Positions 17,711-25,920 of a DNA stretch of 39,521 nucleotides are shown piece by piece. Both the position numbers and the translations under genes were made by a program. The stretch covers positions 1-39,521 of the forward strand of contig CAZSDV010000014.1 of NCBI GenBank assembly GCA_964605715.1. The letters run 5' to 3'. The first letter of the stretch is position 1, and each line of letters begins with the position of its first letter. Under the pieces are notes generated by a model. That model was given only the letters and a program-made list of their open reading frames with translations, did not search any database and was not told where the DNA came from. This DNA is from JAPUME01 sp964605715. Its GTDB lineage: Bacteria; Acidobacteriota; Terriglobia; UBA7540; JAPUME01.

Positions 17711-18112
17711 TTACCAGCTACTGTATAGTGACCCATCAAGCGAGGTCTCTTGGGAACTACTGTATACGTCCACAATCCCACCCGGTTCTTGGTCTCCAGC
17801 TAAGAAGATGTCTTCTCCAAAATTCTCTACCCATGTTAGATTTGACCCGGTGAAAGGGTCTTCAGGAATCTTCCGAAGGTAACCTTCCGTTACTAGATCC
17901 TCGAGAGACTGAGGAGATTTTTTTTTGTCGAGCGTGAATTGGTCAATGAGCGAACGCAGAGTGAAGAGGTTATCCCGAAATACTGCTTCCCGCGCGCGCA
18001 AAACGGAGGTGCGGTAGTATGGGACGGCCAGGGTTGCTAAAATCAGGATGATGGTCAAGGTAACCATCAGCTCTAGTAACGTGAACCCTGTTCGTCTGTC
18101 TTCTGACATCAT
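17711..18112 (-). CDS. Major pseudopilin, GspG family
   Basis: A 133-residue type II secretion pseudopilin. The start at 18112 is set by AGGA eight bases upstream and avoids overlap with the preceding gene; upstream starts add an unrelated leader. A short basic leader MMSEDRRTG precedes the prepilin peptidase site, giving mature FTLLELMVTLTIILILATLAVPYY with Glu at +5. The body contains LRSLIDQFTLDKKKSPQSLEDLV and EDPFTGSNLTW, and the tail TSLDGSLYSSW is the usual GspG-like ending. It should form the pseudopilus pushed by the platform and ATPase. The prepilin peptidase needed is not in the window. Confidence 0.9.
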   Translation of the reverse strand: MMSEDRRTGFTLLELMVTLTIILILATLAVPYYRTSVLRAREAVFRDNLFTLRSLIDQFTLDKKKSPQSLEDLVTEGYLRKIPEDPFTGSNLTWVENFGEDIFLAGDQEPGGIVDVYSSSQETSLDGSLYSSW

Positions 18113-18122
18113 TATTGTGTTC

Positions 18123-18716
18123 CTACCAGTCTGAATAGCGAGTTCCGTCAAGGGCCTCATTGGTGCTCCGCGAGTACACGTCGAATACGTTTCCTCCGCC
18201 CCAACTAAAAGAATTTGGATCATCTTGCATCGAACGCATTCCCCAGCGAGCCTTGCCTGTCATGGGATCAATGGGAACCTTCCGCAGGAGCTTGAGCTTT
18301 ACGTTTTTTCCTTCTATTTCTACGCCTTCAGCTAACGCTTTTAGATCTGACGGGTATCCAAAGCTGCCTTCCTTAACTTTAATTAAACCCTGGTCGGCTG
18401 CATTCTTATGTCGATCGATAGCTTCTCGCATGGTGCGCAGACTTTGTCGCAAATCGATTTCCTTCTTGCGCTTTACCTTTATGTGCGCGACTGGGAGCGC
18501 AAGCCCAGTTAACAGTAGCAGGATTGTCACCGCAGCCATTAATTCAACTAGAGTAAATCCTCGGCACTTTTTATGGCTGCTGAATTCTATGTTATCTACT
18601 GCTATGCTGCTTTCCGCATCTCTTTGAAAGTAGGATATTTCTTCATTATCCCTGATGGACGAGGTCTGCGCAATCGGTGGCTTTGTGGTGGGCTTGGAGC
18701 GGTCCATGATTTTCAT
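18123..18716 (-). CDS. Second GspG-like pseudopilin with a long leader
   Basis: A 197-residue pseudopilin. The cleavage site is G53 followed by FTLVELMAAVTILLLLTGLALP, so the leader is 53 residues where most have 5-30. I see no internal start codon nearer the site, and AGG lies about six bases before ATG 18716, so the long leader seems genuine. The body (LRTMREAIDRHKNAADQG, VPIDPMTGKARWGMRS) and the tail EALDGTRYSDW match GspG-type proteins and parallel the next gene, suggesting an old duplication. It lies 6 bases after the STN-domain gene and 10 before the GspG gene. Confidence 0.87.
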   Translation of the reverse strand: MKIMDRSKPTTKPPIAQTSSIRDNEEISYFQRDAESSIAVDNIEFSSHKKCRGFTLVELMAAVTILLLLTGLALPVAHIKVKRKKEIDLRQSLRTMREAIDRHKNAADQGLIKVKEGSFGYPSDLKALAEGVEIEGKNVKLKLLRKVPIDPMTGKARWGMRSMQDDPNSFSWGGGNVFDVYSRSTNEALDGTRYSDW

Positions 18717-18722
18717 TTTGGC

Positions 18723-19445
18723 CTATCTCGAAACAGGTATCGAAAAGAGCAGGTGGCGAAGACCTTCAATGCTCAGGGCTTTGGGGTCCAGTCCCATTTG
18801 TTCAATCATTTCGAGCTGCCCCTGGGTTAGCTTTTTTACCAACTGCACAATTTTCTGGTTGGTCATGTTATCAGGATTCAATCCCAAGACGCGCAGCAAC
18901 TCAAGTTCCTTGGAACTAAGATGTATCCGAAGGCGTTGGATATCTTTTTCTTTTAAGTTTGTGAGGTCAATTTGATACGTTTGTTTTGCGACCTGAGTAT
19001 AAGCTGGCACATGGACTACCTGTGCACCTTGGGTAGATCTGGATTGAGAAAAGTCAAATACCTGCAGGGTGCAATGATCATTGGGCCTACTGCATAGGAA
19101 CGCGTAGTCTATAGCACTTGAATCAAAAAGGCGGGTAAGAGCTTTCTCGAGCGGCAGGCTATCAGCTTGAAGTGTCATTTGTATCGACCTCAATGTCTTG
19201 GGAAGGTTGATTGATAGGTTGCACTTCCTTGCTAAATCTTCCAGAATGGCGCTAAGAGGTTGACCGATTTTATGGGTGGTTGCACACCCGACCGCAGAAT
19301 TAGCATTAACAGCGGAAGTCCTATGGGTACCTGTTTGGCTAGTCACCTCTGATGCTTGCGCAGAAATAGTTGGGGTCCAGGACAGCATCAAGCCCGTACC
19401 GATTAATACGGCAATCGCGCGGTGAATAAGCTTTTCCAAATCCAT
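18723..19445 (-). CDS. Secreted STN-domain protein with duplicated C-terminal helical unit
   Basis: A 240-residue protein, first in the secretion operon. A signal peptide ends near TISAQA (26-31). A secretin/TonB short N-terminal (STN) domain follows at about 60-117 (GQPLSAILEDLARKCNLSINL, LTLQAD-like strand, LPLEKALTRLF). The C terminus has two similar helical units, residues 178-206 (LELLRVLGLNPDN) and 208-235 (LEMIEQMGLDPKA). Cysteines at 54, 75, 118 and 125 could form disulfides. STN domains dock to secretins or TonB receptors, so it probably interacts with the divergent secretin, but it has no secretin barrel itself. I do not recognise the whole-length family. Confidence 0.75.
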   Translation of the reverse strand: MDLEKLIHRAIAVLIGTGLMLSWTPTISAQASEVTSQTGTHRTSAVNANSAVGCATTHKIGQPLSAILEDLARKCNLSINLPKTLRSIQMTLQADSLPLEKALTRLFDSSAIDYAFLCSRPNDHCTLQVFDFSQSRSTQGAQVVHVPAYTQVAKQTYQIDLTNLKEKDIQRLRIHLSSKELELLRVLGLNPDNMTNQKIVQLVKKLTQGQLEMIEQMGLDPKALSIEGLRHLLFSIPVSR

Positions 19446-19463
19446 TTAAGAGCTGGCACTTGC

Positions 19464-19485
19464 AGATTTCTAAGGAGAGAAATCT
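19464..19485. repeat. 8-bp perfect inverted repeat in the leader of the secretion operon
   Basis: AGATTTCT and AGAAATCT flank a six-base loop, 18 bases before the STN-domain gene on the minus strand. It could be an operator or an mRNA hairpin near the ribosome site. No T-tract follows. Confidence 0.4.
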
Positions 19486-19540
19486 CTCCCGTAAAGCTTG
19501 AATCAATTAAAGTATCATTCCTATTTTCTAGAGCTTTCCT

Positions 19541-19546
19541 ATTATA
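19541..19546 (-). promoter_or_regulatory. Possible -10 element for the secretion/pilus operon
   Basis: A perfect TATAAT on the minus strand lies about 95 bases upstream of the STN-domain gene. The matching -35 is poor (GTTAAT at 17 bases). The region is nearly symmetrical (TATTATAGTACTAT), so it might serve both divergent directions. Confidence 0.3.
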
Positions 19547-19720
19547 GTACTATGCTCCTTTGAATTAACCTGTTGCTCGTAAAGATTTCAAGTCAAATTT
19601 TCAGAGTGCAGAAATTTATTCCAAAAAATCCTAAAAGCCGATAGACTGGGGCGGAATTATATTAAAAACTATGGAGCATTCCTAGACTCCGGGGCGATGG
19701 TGTCGCTGAAAGGTAAAGCG

Positions 19721-21451
19721 ATGAAGCAAAGTTGCATTTTTCTAGTATTGGTTTTTGCATGCTCTTCATGGTTTGTTGGGTGCACCGCGGGCAGCCATGC
19801 TTATCGGGTTGGCCGGAAAGCTGAGGCGGTAAAGGACTATGACGGTGCTCTGGCAAGCTATTCAAGAGCGGTTGATAGCGATCCACAAAATGCACAATTT
19901 TTGGCTTCCCAGGCACGGGCCCGCAATGAGTCTTCCCTTTACCATCTAAAGAAGGCCCGTACGGCTCTTGAGCAGGGCCAGACTGAACAAGCAGCAGCTG
20001 AGTTTCAGAGAGCGCTCATGATTGATCCTTCCAATCTTGCTGCCCGTCAAGGTTTGGATCGCACGGCAAGAAAACTACAAGCAGCACGAAATGCTGAGGA
20101 GACGGAGCGCCGTGAGAAGGAACAGAAGCGTATGGCTATTGCAGCTGAGTTTCCTCCTGCCACGCAGCTGAAATTACTGCCTCAGGAGCCCCTGAAGCGG
20201 ATTCATATCTCTGTCGAGAGTCGTGAGCTATTTTTGGCCCTTGGAAAACTTGCTGGTATCAATGTAGCATTTACTAGTGACTTCCAGTCTCGCCCCATGC
20301 AGTTGGACCTGACTGATGTCACCTTAAAGCAGGCGCTAGATATCCTTGCCCTTCAAACTAAAACCTTCTGGAAGCCTATCACAGCAAATACTATCGTTGT
20401 GATTCCTGATACCGTCAGGAATCGAAGGGATTATGAAGACCAGGTTCTGAAGACTATTCACCTGACAAATCCCAGCAGGCCGGAAACACTTGCAGCGATG
20501 GTTGCCACAGTTAAAAGTATACTGAAAATTAGAGAAGTTGTTGAAAATGCCGACGTCAACGCTGTGGTAATTCGTGCTGACCCAGCAAAAATCCGGGCAG
20601 CGGAAAAAATCATCCGTGACCTGGACCGAGGTCGAGGGGAAGTTCTGGTGGACCTCATGGTGCTTGAGGCAGACCGCACGCGCATGCGGGATTTGGGGAT
20701 TTCACCTACACAGCAATTCCAGCTGTCCTCTAGTACTGGCAACGTTGGAATGAATCGACTGGGCAGCGTCAGCTCACGAGACTACAAGGTTACCTTGCCC
20801 GGAGCAGTAGCAGCTATTCTTATGACCGACTCGAAAACTCGAATTCTTCAAAATCCTAATATCAGAGTAACCGAAGGAGAACAGGCAAGCCTACGCATTG
20901 GCAGCCGTTTTCCATTCGCGACGGGCAGCTTTCAGCCTGGAGCCTTGACTGGTGGCCTTCAGCCTCTGGTCAGCACGCAGTTTCAGTATCAGGATCTAGG
21001 CGTGAATATGGATATTACGCCGGCAATTTTGCCTGGAGGTGATATCAGTCTGCAGTTAAAAGTTGAGATTTCCTCGCTCCAAACTACCATTGATCTTGGT
21101 GGCGGCTTGACTCAGCCGGTGTTTGGCCAACGTACGATTGAGCATGTGATCCGGCTGCGTGAAGGAGAGGCTACCGTATTGGGAGGCCTGGTAGAGAGGA
21201 ATGAAACCAAGAATGTGGCCGGGTGGCCTGTTCTCGGGAGAATTCCCTGGCTCAGATATTTGTTTTCCGTCGAGCGGAAGGAAATACTTGAAACTGAAAT
21301 CGTGATTTTATTACGGCCCCGGCTGGTACGGGAGGTTGAAATCGCTGAGAGTAGCTTGAAGGCGATTCCTGTCGGATTAGGGTTCGAGGCTGATATCCCA
21401 GTTGCTTTGCCCGCTCCTCAGCTGCAAGGGTCCCAACCGCAGCAAAGATAA
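19721..21451 (+). CDS. Lipoprotein secretin with N-terminal TPR (GspD/PilQ family)
   Basis: A 576-residue outer-membrane secretin. The start ATG 19721 (AAAGG upstream) gives a clean lipoprotein signal ending FVGC with Cys21; ATG 19697 adds eight residues. Two TPR-like repeats follow (YDGALASYSRAVDSDPQNAQF, then TEQAAAEFQRALMIDPSNLAA). Next come an STN/N0 domain (ISVESRELFLALGKLAGINV), an N1-type domain with VVIRADPAKIRAAEKIIRDLD, and the secretin C domain. The C domain carries VLGGLVERNE and the VLGRIPWLRYLFS signature near the end. Lipidation may let it reach the outer membrane without a separate pilotin. It is divergent from the operon that encodes the rest of the machine. Confidence 0.92.
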   Translation: MKQSCIFLVLVFACSSWFVGCTAGSHAYRVGRKAEAVKDYDGALASYSRAVDSDPQNAQFLASQARARNESSLYHLKKARTALEQGQTEQAAAEFQRALMIDPSNLAARQGLDRTARKLQAARNAEETERREKEQKRMAIAAEFPPATQLKLLPQEPLKRIHISVESRELFLALGKLAGINVAFTSDFQSRPMQLDLTDVTLKQALDILALQTKTFWKPITANTIVVIPDTVRNRRDYEDQVLKTIHLTNPSRPETLAAMVATVKSILKIREVVENADVNAVVIRADPAKIRAAEKIIRDLDRGRGEVLVDLMVLEADRTRMRDLGISPTQQFQLSSSTGNVGMNRLGSVSSRDYKVTLPGAVAAILMTDSKTRILQNPNIRVTEGEQASLRIGSRFPFATGSFQPGALTGGLQPLVSTQFQYQDLGVNMDITPAILPGGDISLQLKVEISSLQTTIDLGGGLTQPVFGQRTIEHVIRLREGEATVLGGLVERNETKNVAGWPVLGRIPWLRYLFSVERKEILETEIVILLRPRLVREVEIAESSLKAIPVGLGFEADIPVALPAPQLQGSQPQQR

Positions 21452-21498
21452 TTGGGGTAAGGTATCCTGCCTTGTGATTTTCGTTGCCTTAGGATAAC

Positions 21499-23613
21499 TC
21501 ACTCGCTTATTCCGGCCATATCCAATAGGAAAGCGTAGTCGAAGGCCGTCTCCTTGTATCTTTTATAACGGCCTGAAGCGCCGCTATGCCCAGCTTCCAT
21601 CTCGATTTTGAACAACAGGAGATTCTTGTCGGTTTTCATGGCGCGCAATTTAGCTACCCATTTGGCCGGTTCCCAGTACTGAACCTGTGAGTCGTGTAGT
21701 CCAGTTGTTACTAGTAGGTTAGGGTACGCTCTCGCTTTTACTTGGTCGTAGGGGGAGTAGGAGAGCATGTAGTCGTAATATATTTTTTCGTTAGGATTTC
21801 CCCACTCATCGTATTCACCCGTGGTGAGGGGGATGTCATCATCAAGCATGGTGGTTACCACATCTACCCAAGGGACCTTGGCAATTACACCCTGGAAAAG
21901 GTCTGGTCGCATGTTGAGAATTGCACCCATTAATAGTCCACCCGCACTACCTCCCATGGCGAAGACCTGTTTCGGATCAGCATATTTCTCTTTAACTAAC
22001 TGTTCAACACAGGTAATAAAGTCGGTAAAGGTGTTTTTTTTCTTGAGTAGTTTTCCGTCCTCATACCACTTGCGCCCTAACTCTTGCCCTCCACGGATGT
22101 GAGCGATGGCATAAACGAAGCCACGGTCGAGCAGGCTGATGCGGTAGGGGTTGAATTCTGGATCTACGCTGTTTCCGTAGGAGCCATAACCGTAAATTAG
22201 TAAGGGGCTTGTTGCATTTTTTTTAAAATCTTTGTGGTATACCAAGGAGATGGGAATCTGTACCCCATTGCTTGCCATCGCATGGATTCGCTCCGTCTGA
22301 TAGTTTGTGGAATCAAAGCCCCCAAGAACTTTTTCCCTTTTGATTAGTATTTTTTCTCGCGTAACCATATTGTAGTCGTAAACTGATTTTGGGGTGCTCA
22401 TCGAGCTGTAGGTGTAACGTATCAGTGGGGTGTCGAAGTTATGATTGTTGATTGGGTATGCTAGGTAAGCCGACTCATCAAAGCCCAGATAATGCTTCTC
22501 GCTGCTGGACCATGGCAGAATGTGTATTTGGAGTAGGCCGCCCTTTCTTTCCACGGTTACTAGCTGGCCCTTGAAAATTTCGAAGGATTCTAGGAGTACA
22601 TCGTTGCGGTGCGGGATCACTTCCTGCCAATGCTCTTGATTGGTTTTTGTGATTGCTGTTTTCATTAGACGGAAATTCTCGGCATTGAGATTGGTGCGAA
22701 TGTAAAAAGAATCGCGATAATGATCAATGTGGTATTCGTGGTTGCGCTTTCGCGGCTGGAAAACACGAAAGTTTCCATTGGGTTTCTCAGCATCCAGGGT
22801 GCGGTACTCAGTGGTGAGGGTTTGGAGGGAGGCGATCAGGATATATTTTTCTGATTTAGTCTTAAAAACGTAGCTACCAAAGGTCTCATCTCTTTCTTCA
22901 AAAACCAGTTTGTCGGCAGCTGGTTGGTCTCCTAGTTGATGCCGGTAAATGCGATAGGAGCGAAGTGTTTCGGGATCCTGCTTTGCGTAGAATAGGGTTT
23001 GGTTGTCGTTGGCCCAGGCCAATCCTCCTGTTACTTCAGGGATGACATCATCGAGCATCTCACCGGTCGCAAGATTCTTGAAATGGAGAGTGTAAAGGCG
23101 GCGGCCTGTGGTATCCACCGCATAAACCATAATTTTCTCGTTGGGGCTTATTTTGGGGGGCTGTACCGAGCAAAAATCATGTTTTTCTGCGACCTGATTT
23201 ACGTCGACCATGACTTGTTCTTCGGCGTAGAGTGAATCTTCTTTACGGCAATAGATCGGATGTTGCTGACCTTCTTCGGTACGCGTGTAGTAATAATGAC
23301 GACCCTTCCTGTAGGGCGCTGAGGTGTCCGTTTGCTTGATGCGCGCCTGAAACTCCTGGAAGATCTTTTTTTGTAAGGGTTTCGTGTGGGCCATCACCGA
23401 AGCGGTGTAGGTGTTTTCCGCTTCCAGATGAGTCAACACTTCCGGATTCTTCCGGTCACGAAGCCAAAAGTAGTTGTCGGTTCGAATATGCCCGTGCTTT
23501 TCAATTTTCTTGGGGGTGATTTTGGTCATAGGTTGCCTTACTTCCTTGATCAGCTGGCAGCTGGCTAGATCTAAGAGAACTGCCGCGACTGTGAATATAA
23601 GAAGAAGTTGCAT
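21499..23613 (-). CDS. Prolyl oligopeptidase family serine peptidase (oligopeptidase B-like), lipoprotein
   Basis: A 704-residue S9A peptidase. The N terminus has a hydrophobic signal ending LDLASC with a possible lipid-attachment Cys at 19, then the family opening HGHIRTDNYFWLRDR. A seven-blade propeller is expected at about 100-430. The C-terminal alpha/beta hydrolase has the nucleophile in GGSAGG (Ser556), the acid in LHDSQVQYWEPAKW and the His in EAGHSGASGRYK. The RGG(Q)ELGRKWYEDGK block matches oligopeptidase B, which cuts short peptides after Arg or Lys. E. coli PtrB is cytoplasmic, so the export signal is a difference, though periplasmic relatives exist. It does not look linked to its neighbours in function. 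Confidence 0.9.
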   Translation of the reverse strand: MQLLLIFTVAAVLLDLASCQLIKEVRQPMTKITPKKIEKHGHIRTDNYFWLRDRKNPEVLTHLEAENTYTASVMAHTKPLQKKIFQEFQARIKQTDTSAPYRKGRHYYYTRTEEGQQHPIYCRKEDSLYAEEQVMVDVNQVAEKHDFCSVQPPKISPNEKIMVYAVDTTGRRLYTLHFKNLATGEMLDDVIPEVTGGLAWANDNQTLFYAKQDPETLRSYRIYRHQLGDQPAADKLVFEERDETFGSYVFKTKSEKYILIASLQTLTTEYRTLDAEKPNGNFRVFQPRKRNHEYHIDHYRDSFYIRTNLNAENFRLMKTAITKTNQEHWQEVIPHRNDVLLESFEIFKGQLVTVERKGGLLQIHILPWSSSEKHYLGFDESAYLAYPINNHNFDTPLIRYTYSSMSTPKSVYDYNMVTREKILIKREKVLGGFDSTNYQTERIHAMASNGVQIPISLVYHKDFKKNATSPLLIYGYGSYGNSVDPEFNPYRISLLDRGFVYAIAHIRGGQELGRKWYEDGKLLKKKNTFTDFITCVEQLVKEKYADPKQVFAMGGSAGGLLMGAILNMRPDLFQGVIAKVPWVDVVTTMLDDDIPLTTGEYDEWGNPNEKIYYDYMLSYSPYDQVKARAYPNLLVTTGLHDSQVQYWEPAKWVAKLRAMKTDKNLLLFKIEMEAGHSGASGRYKRYKETAFDYAFLLDMAGISE

Positions 23614-23657
23614 GGCTGGATTTTTCTGTTTCCTGTGAACAGAACAGTACGAATCTG

Positions 23658-23786
23658 CTAATCTGAATTTGGCAACAGTTCGTCAATTTTCACTCTAGCT
23701 TTGTTCTTGGGGAGTTTACGCTGCACCTTGATACGCCTTGAAAGGGATTTTAACGTGCCTTTGTTGATCGAAACCAAAACCTTCAC
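23658..23786 (-). CDS. Candidate small basic protein, 42 residues, unknown
   Basis: An open frame from GTG at 23786 to TAG at 23658 lies in the gap between the aminotransferase and oligopeptidase genes. The product starts MKVLVSINKGTLKSLSRR and is rich in Lys and Arg, ending KIDELLPNSD. There is no ribosome site, and the frame stays open a few codons further up without a better start. It could be a short real protein, a remnant or chance. Confidence 0.25.
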   Translation of the reverse strand: MKVLVSINKGTLKSLSRRIKVQRKLPKNKARVKIDELLPNSD

Positions 23787-23811
23787 CGTAGATTCGGCAA
23801 TTACATTACAA

Positions 23812-24999
23812 CTAAAGAGTCTTTTTGCTGCTGCGGACCCAGGAATCTATTCGCTTTAGTGCTTTTTGGATATTCTCGATCGAGTTTGCATAGGAAATTC
23901 GAATGAACCCCTCGCCGTGATCCCCGAAGCCCGATCCAGCCAATGTAGCAACTCCTGCCTCTTCAAGCAGGACTTCAGCTAGCTGTTGGGAGGTGAGACC
24001 AATCTCAGTGATGTTTGGGAATGCGTAAAAAGCTCCATGCGGCATGCGACAATGAAAGCCTGGAATGCGATTGAGCCCCTCGACCATGACCTTTCTTCGT
24101 TTCTTGAACTCTGCGACCATCTTTCTAGGAGGTGACTGATCCCCACGCAAGGCCTCCAAAGCTGCCCTCTGAATAAATGAGGCCGTGCAGGAGCTAGAAT
24201 TGATCACCAAGAGTGCTAACTTTTCGGCCAGAGCAGATGGCATAATACCGTATCCAATCCGCCAGCCGGTCATGGCATAGGTTTTTGAGAATCCATTCAA
24301 GATCACTGTTCGTTCTTTCATACCGGGAAACTCAGTGATGCTTGAGGGTGGGGTGTCGTAGCTTAATTGTGAATAGATTTCATCTGAGAGGATACAAGCT
24401 GGGGAATTGACTACCAGTTCCGATAACTCCTTAAGCTGAGCCCGTGGGATGACTCCGCCAGTTGGATTGTGAGGCGAGTTTAAAATGATGAGTCGTGTTT
24501 TTCTCCCAATCCGCTTCTTGATTTCATCAAGGTCGATTCCGAAGTCAAGTTCTTCTCGATGAGGAATGGGGACTGGCGTTGCACCGACGAAGCGGACCAT
24601 TGAGGCGTATATGGGGAATCCTGGATCGGGTATAAAGACTTCGTCGCCAGGTTCTACCAGCGCCAGAATGACGAAAAATAATATAGGTTTTGCACCGGGA
24701 GTAACAATGACCTCAGAAGGATCTACTGCGACTCCGTGTTCCTGAGAAACATTTTGGGCTACAGCTTCCCGGAGTTCAGGGTAGCCCGCCGGGGGGCCAT
24801 AACGAGTCCAGCCTTCTCGCAAAGCCTGGACGGCTGCTTCGACAACGTTGGCTGGTGAAGGGAAGTCCGGCTCACCAATTTCGAGATGTACCACCTCTTT
24901 TCCTTGTGCTTCCAATTGGCGAGCACGCACCAGAACCTCAAAAGCCTCCTCAGTTCCTAGCTGAGAGACGCGTTCTGCCAGCTTGAGAGTAAATTTCAT
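23812..24999 (-). CDS. PLP-dependent aminotransferase, class I/II (AspC-type)
   Basis: A 395-residue fold-type I aminotransferase. The PLP lysine is K239 in SKTYAMTGWRIGY. Asn178 in NSPHNPTGG, Asp206 in LSDEIYSQLSY and a C-terminal arginine in GFIRISYANS are the other expected cofactor and substrate contacts. The opening LAERVSQLGTEEAFEVLVRA and HLEIGEPDFPSP are typical of the aspartate/aromatic aminotransferase group that bacteria annotate as aspC or patA. The substrate cannot be settled from sequence. It starts at ATG 24999, 38 bases after the Smr remnant. Confidence 0.92.
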   Translation of the reverse strand: MKFTLKLAERVSQLGTEEAFEVLVRARQLEAQGKEVVHLEIGEPDFPSPANVVEAAVQALREGWTRYGPPAGYPELREAVAQNVSQEHGVAVDPSEVIVTPGAKPILFFVILALVEPGDEVFIPDPGFPIYASMVRFVGATPVPIPHREELDFGIDLDEIKKRIGRKTRLIILNSPHNPTGGVIPRAQLKELSELVVNSPACILSDEIYSQLSYDTPPSSITEFPGMKERTVILNGFSKTYAMTGWRIGYGIMPSALAEKLALLVINSSSCTASFIQRAALEALRGDQSPPRKMVAEFKKRRKVMVEGLNRIPGFHCRMPHGAFYAFPNITEIGLTSQQLAEVLLEEAGVATLAGSGFGDHGEGFIRISYANSIENIQKALKRIDSWVRSSKKTL

Positions 25000-25036
25000 T
25001 CGATGCTTCCTTTGAGTGATTTATTCTACGTAATTT

Positions 25037-25213
25037 TCAGGTTCTATGCTTAAGATGGTGATGCGAAGCAAGTAGCCTGCCCACCAGAGAAGCCCTTAGT
25101 CCAGTTCCTTTGCCATGGACAATACGAAGAGAATCGGGTCCCTGATGAAACATAGTTAAAACGAGATGTTCTACTGCGAACAGTGCAACATGACTGCAGA
25201 AATCAGGTTTTAC
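25037..25213 (-). pseudogene. Smr-domain remnant downstream of, and out of frame with, the HAD gene
   Basis: This minus-strand frame reads PDFCSHVALFAVEHLVLTMF, then DSLRIVHGKGTGLRASLVGRLLASHHHLKH and a TGA stop. The IVHGKGTG core followed by L...V...LASH is the signature of the Smr (MutS2 C-terminal) domain. The preceding helix also aligns, but the usual DLHG motif reads DFCS. No normal start codon exists; the frame opens right at the HAD stop, shifted by -1 relative to the HAD frame. It may be a decayed gene, an ancestral HAD-Smr fusion broken by an indel, or an assembly error. The ATG at 25153 would give only the last 38 residues. Confidence 0.6.
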
Positions 25214-25920
25214 TTACTTGGCTCACAGGAAAACTGGGAGACAATGGATTCCCAGTCTACCTCACTGTATCCTCGTGCACTCCAGTCAGCATCCTTAAGC
25301 TGCTCGATAGGGCAGCTGTGCGCGAGGCCTAGACACCTCATTCCGGCCCGATGAGCGCCATCTAGCCCTGCAGGTGAATCTTCGATTACAAGGCAGTCTG
25401 CGGCATTTAGCTTGTTTTTGCCGATTTTTGCGACCCTTGGTAGATCTCGTAATCGGTTGAGTGCCATTAGAAAGCATTCTGGGTCGGGTTTTGAGGGACC
25501 GAAGTCATCAGCACTTACTAGTACAGGGAATTTGTGCAGCAAGTTTAGTTTTTTAAGTAAATGCTCAACTTCAAGTTGGATGCTTCCGGTGGCAATTGCC
25601 AGCGGATATTGGGGATATACCCTTTCGATAAACTCTAGTGCACCTGGTAGTGGCAGAAGGCCTCCCTCTATCCTCCTCGCATAATGGAACTTTTTCCAAT
25701 TAATTAATTCTTCCAGTTGGCCAGTTCGCAATTTTTCCCCGTGAGACTTAAATAACTCATAAATGAAGGCCCGGTCGTGGAGTGCCAAATAGCGCCCGAA
25801 GTACTCCTCCTTAGTAAGTATCCATCCTTCTCGTTCTGCCATTTCACGAAAGACCTGATATATTGTGGGTTCGGTGTCCACAATGATTCCGTCGAAGTCA
25901 AAGATGATGGCACGCAGCAT
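25210..25920 (-). CDS. HAD-superfamily phosphatase (beta-phosphoglucomutase-like subgroup)
   Basis: A 236-residue haloacid-dehalogenase hydrolase. Motif I is FDFDGIIVDTE (nucleophile D8, acid D10). A helical cap follows at about 16-80, then motif II at IATGSI, motif III at the lysine of PSKPDPECF and motif IV at VIEDSPAGLDGA. This fits phosphatases of sugar phosphates, nucleotides or phosphoglycolate. All catalytic residues are present. The C terminus (DWESIVSQFSCEPSK) stops where an Smr-like frame begins in another phase, so the protein may once have been longer. Substrate unknown. Confidence 0.9.
   Translation of the reverse strand: MLRAIIFDFDGIIVDTEPTIYQVFREMAEREGWILTKEEYFGRYLALHDRAFIYELFKSHGEKLRTGQLEELINWKKFHYARRIEGGLLPLPGALEFIERVYPQYPLAIATGSIQLEVEHLLKKLNLLHKFPVLVSADDFGPSKPDPECFLMALNRLRDLPRVAKIGKNKLNAADCLVIEDSPAGLDGAHRAGMRCLGLAHSCPIEQLKDADWSARGYSEVDWESIVSQFSCEPSK

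Noticed and set aside
18160..18627. A 155-residue plus-strand reading frame
   Set aside because: It is the antisense shadow of the long-leader pseudopilin and has no family features or ribosome site.
19454..19470. TGGCAC...TTGC as a sigma-54 promoter
   Set aside because: The TTGC element follows TGGCAC directly instead of after five bases, so the required spacing is absent.
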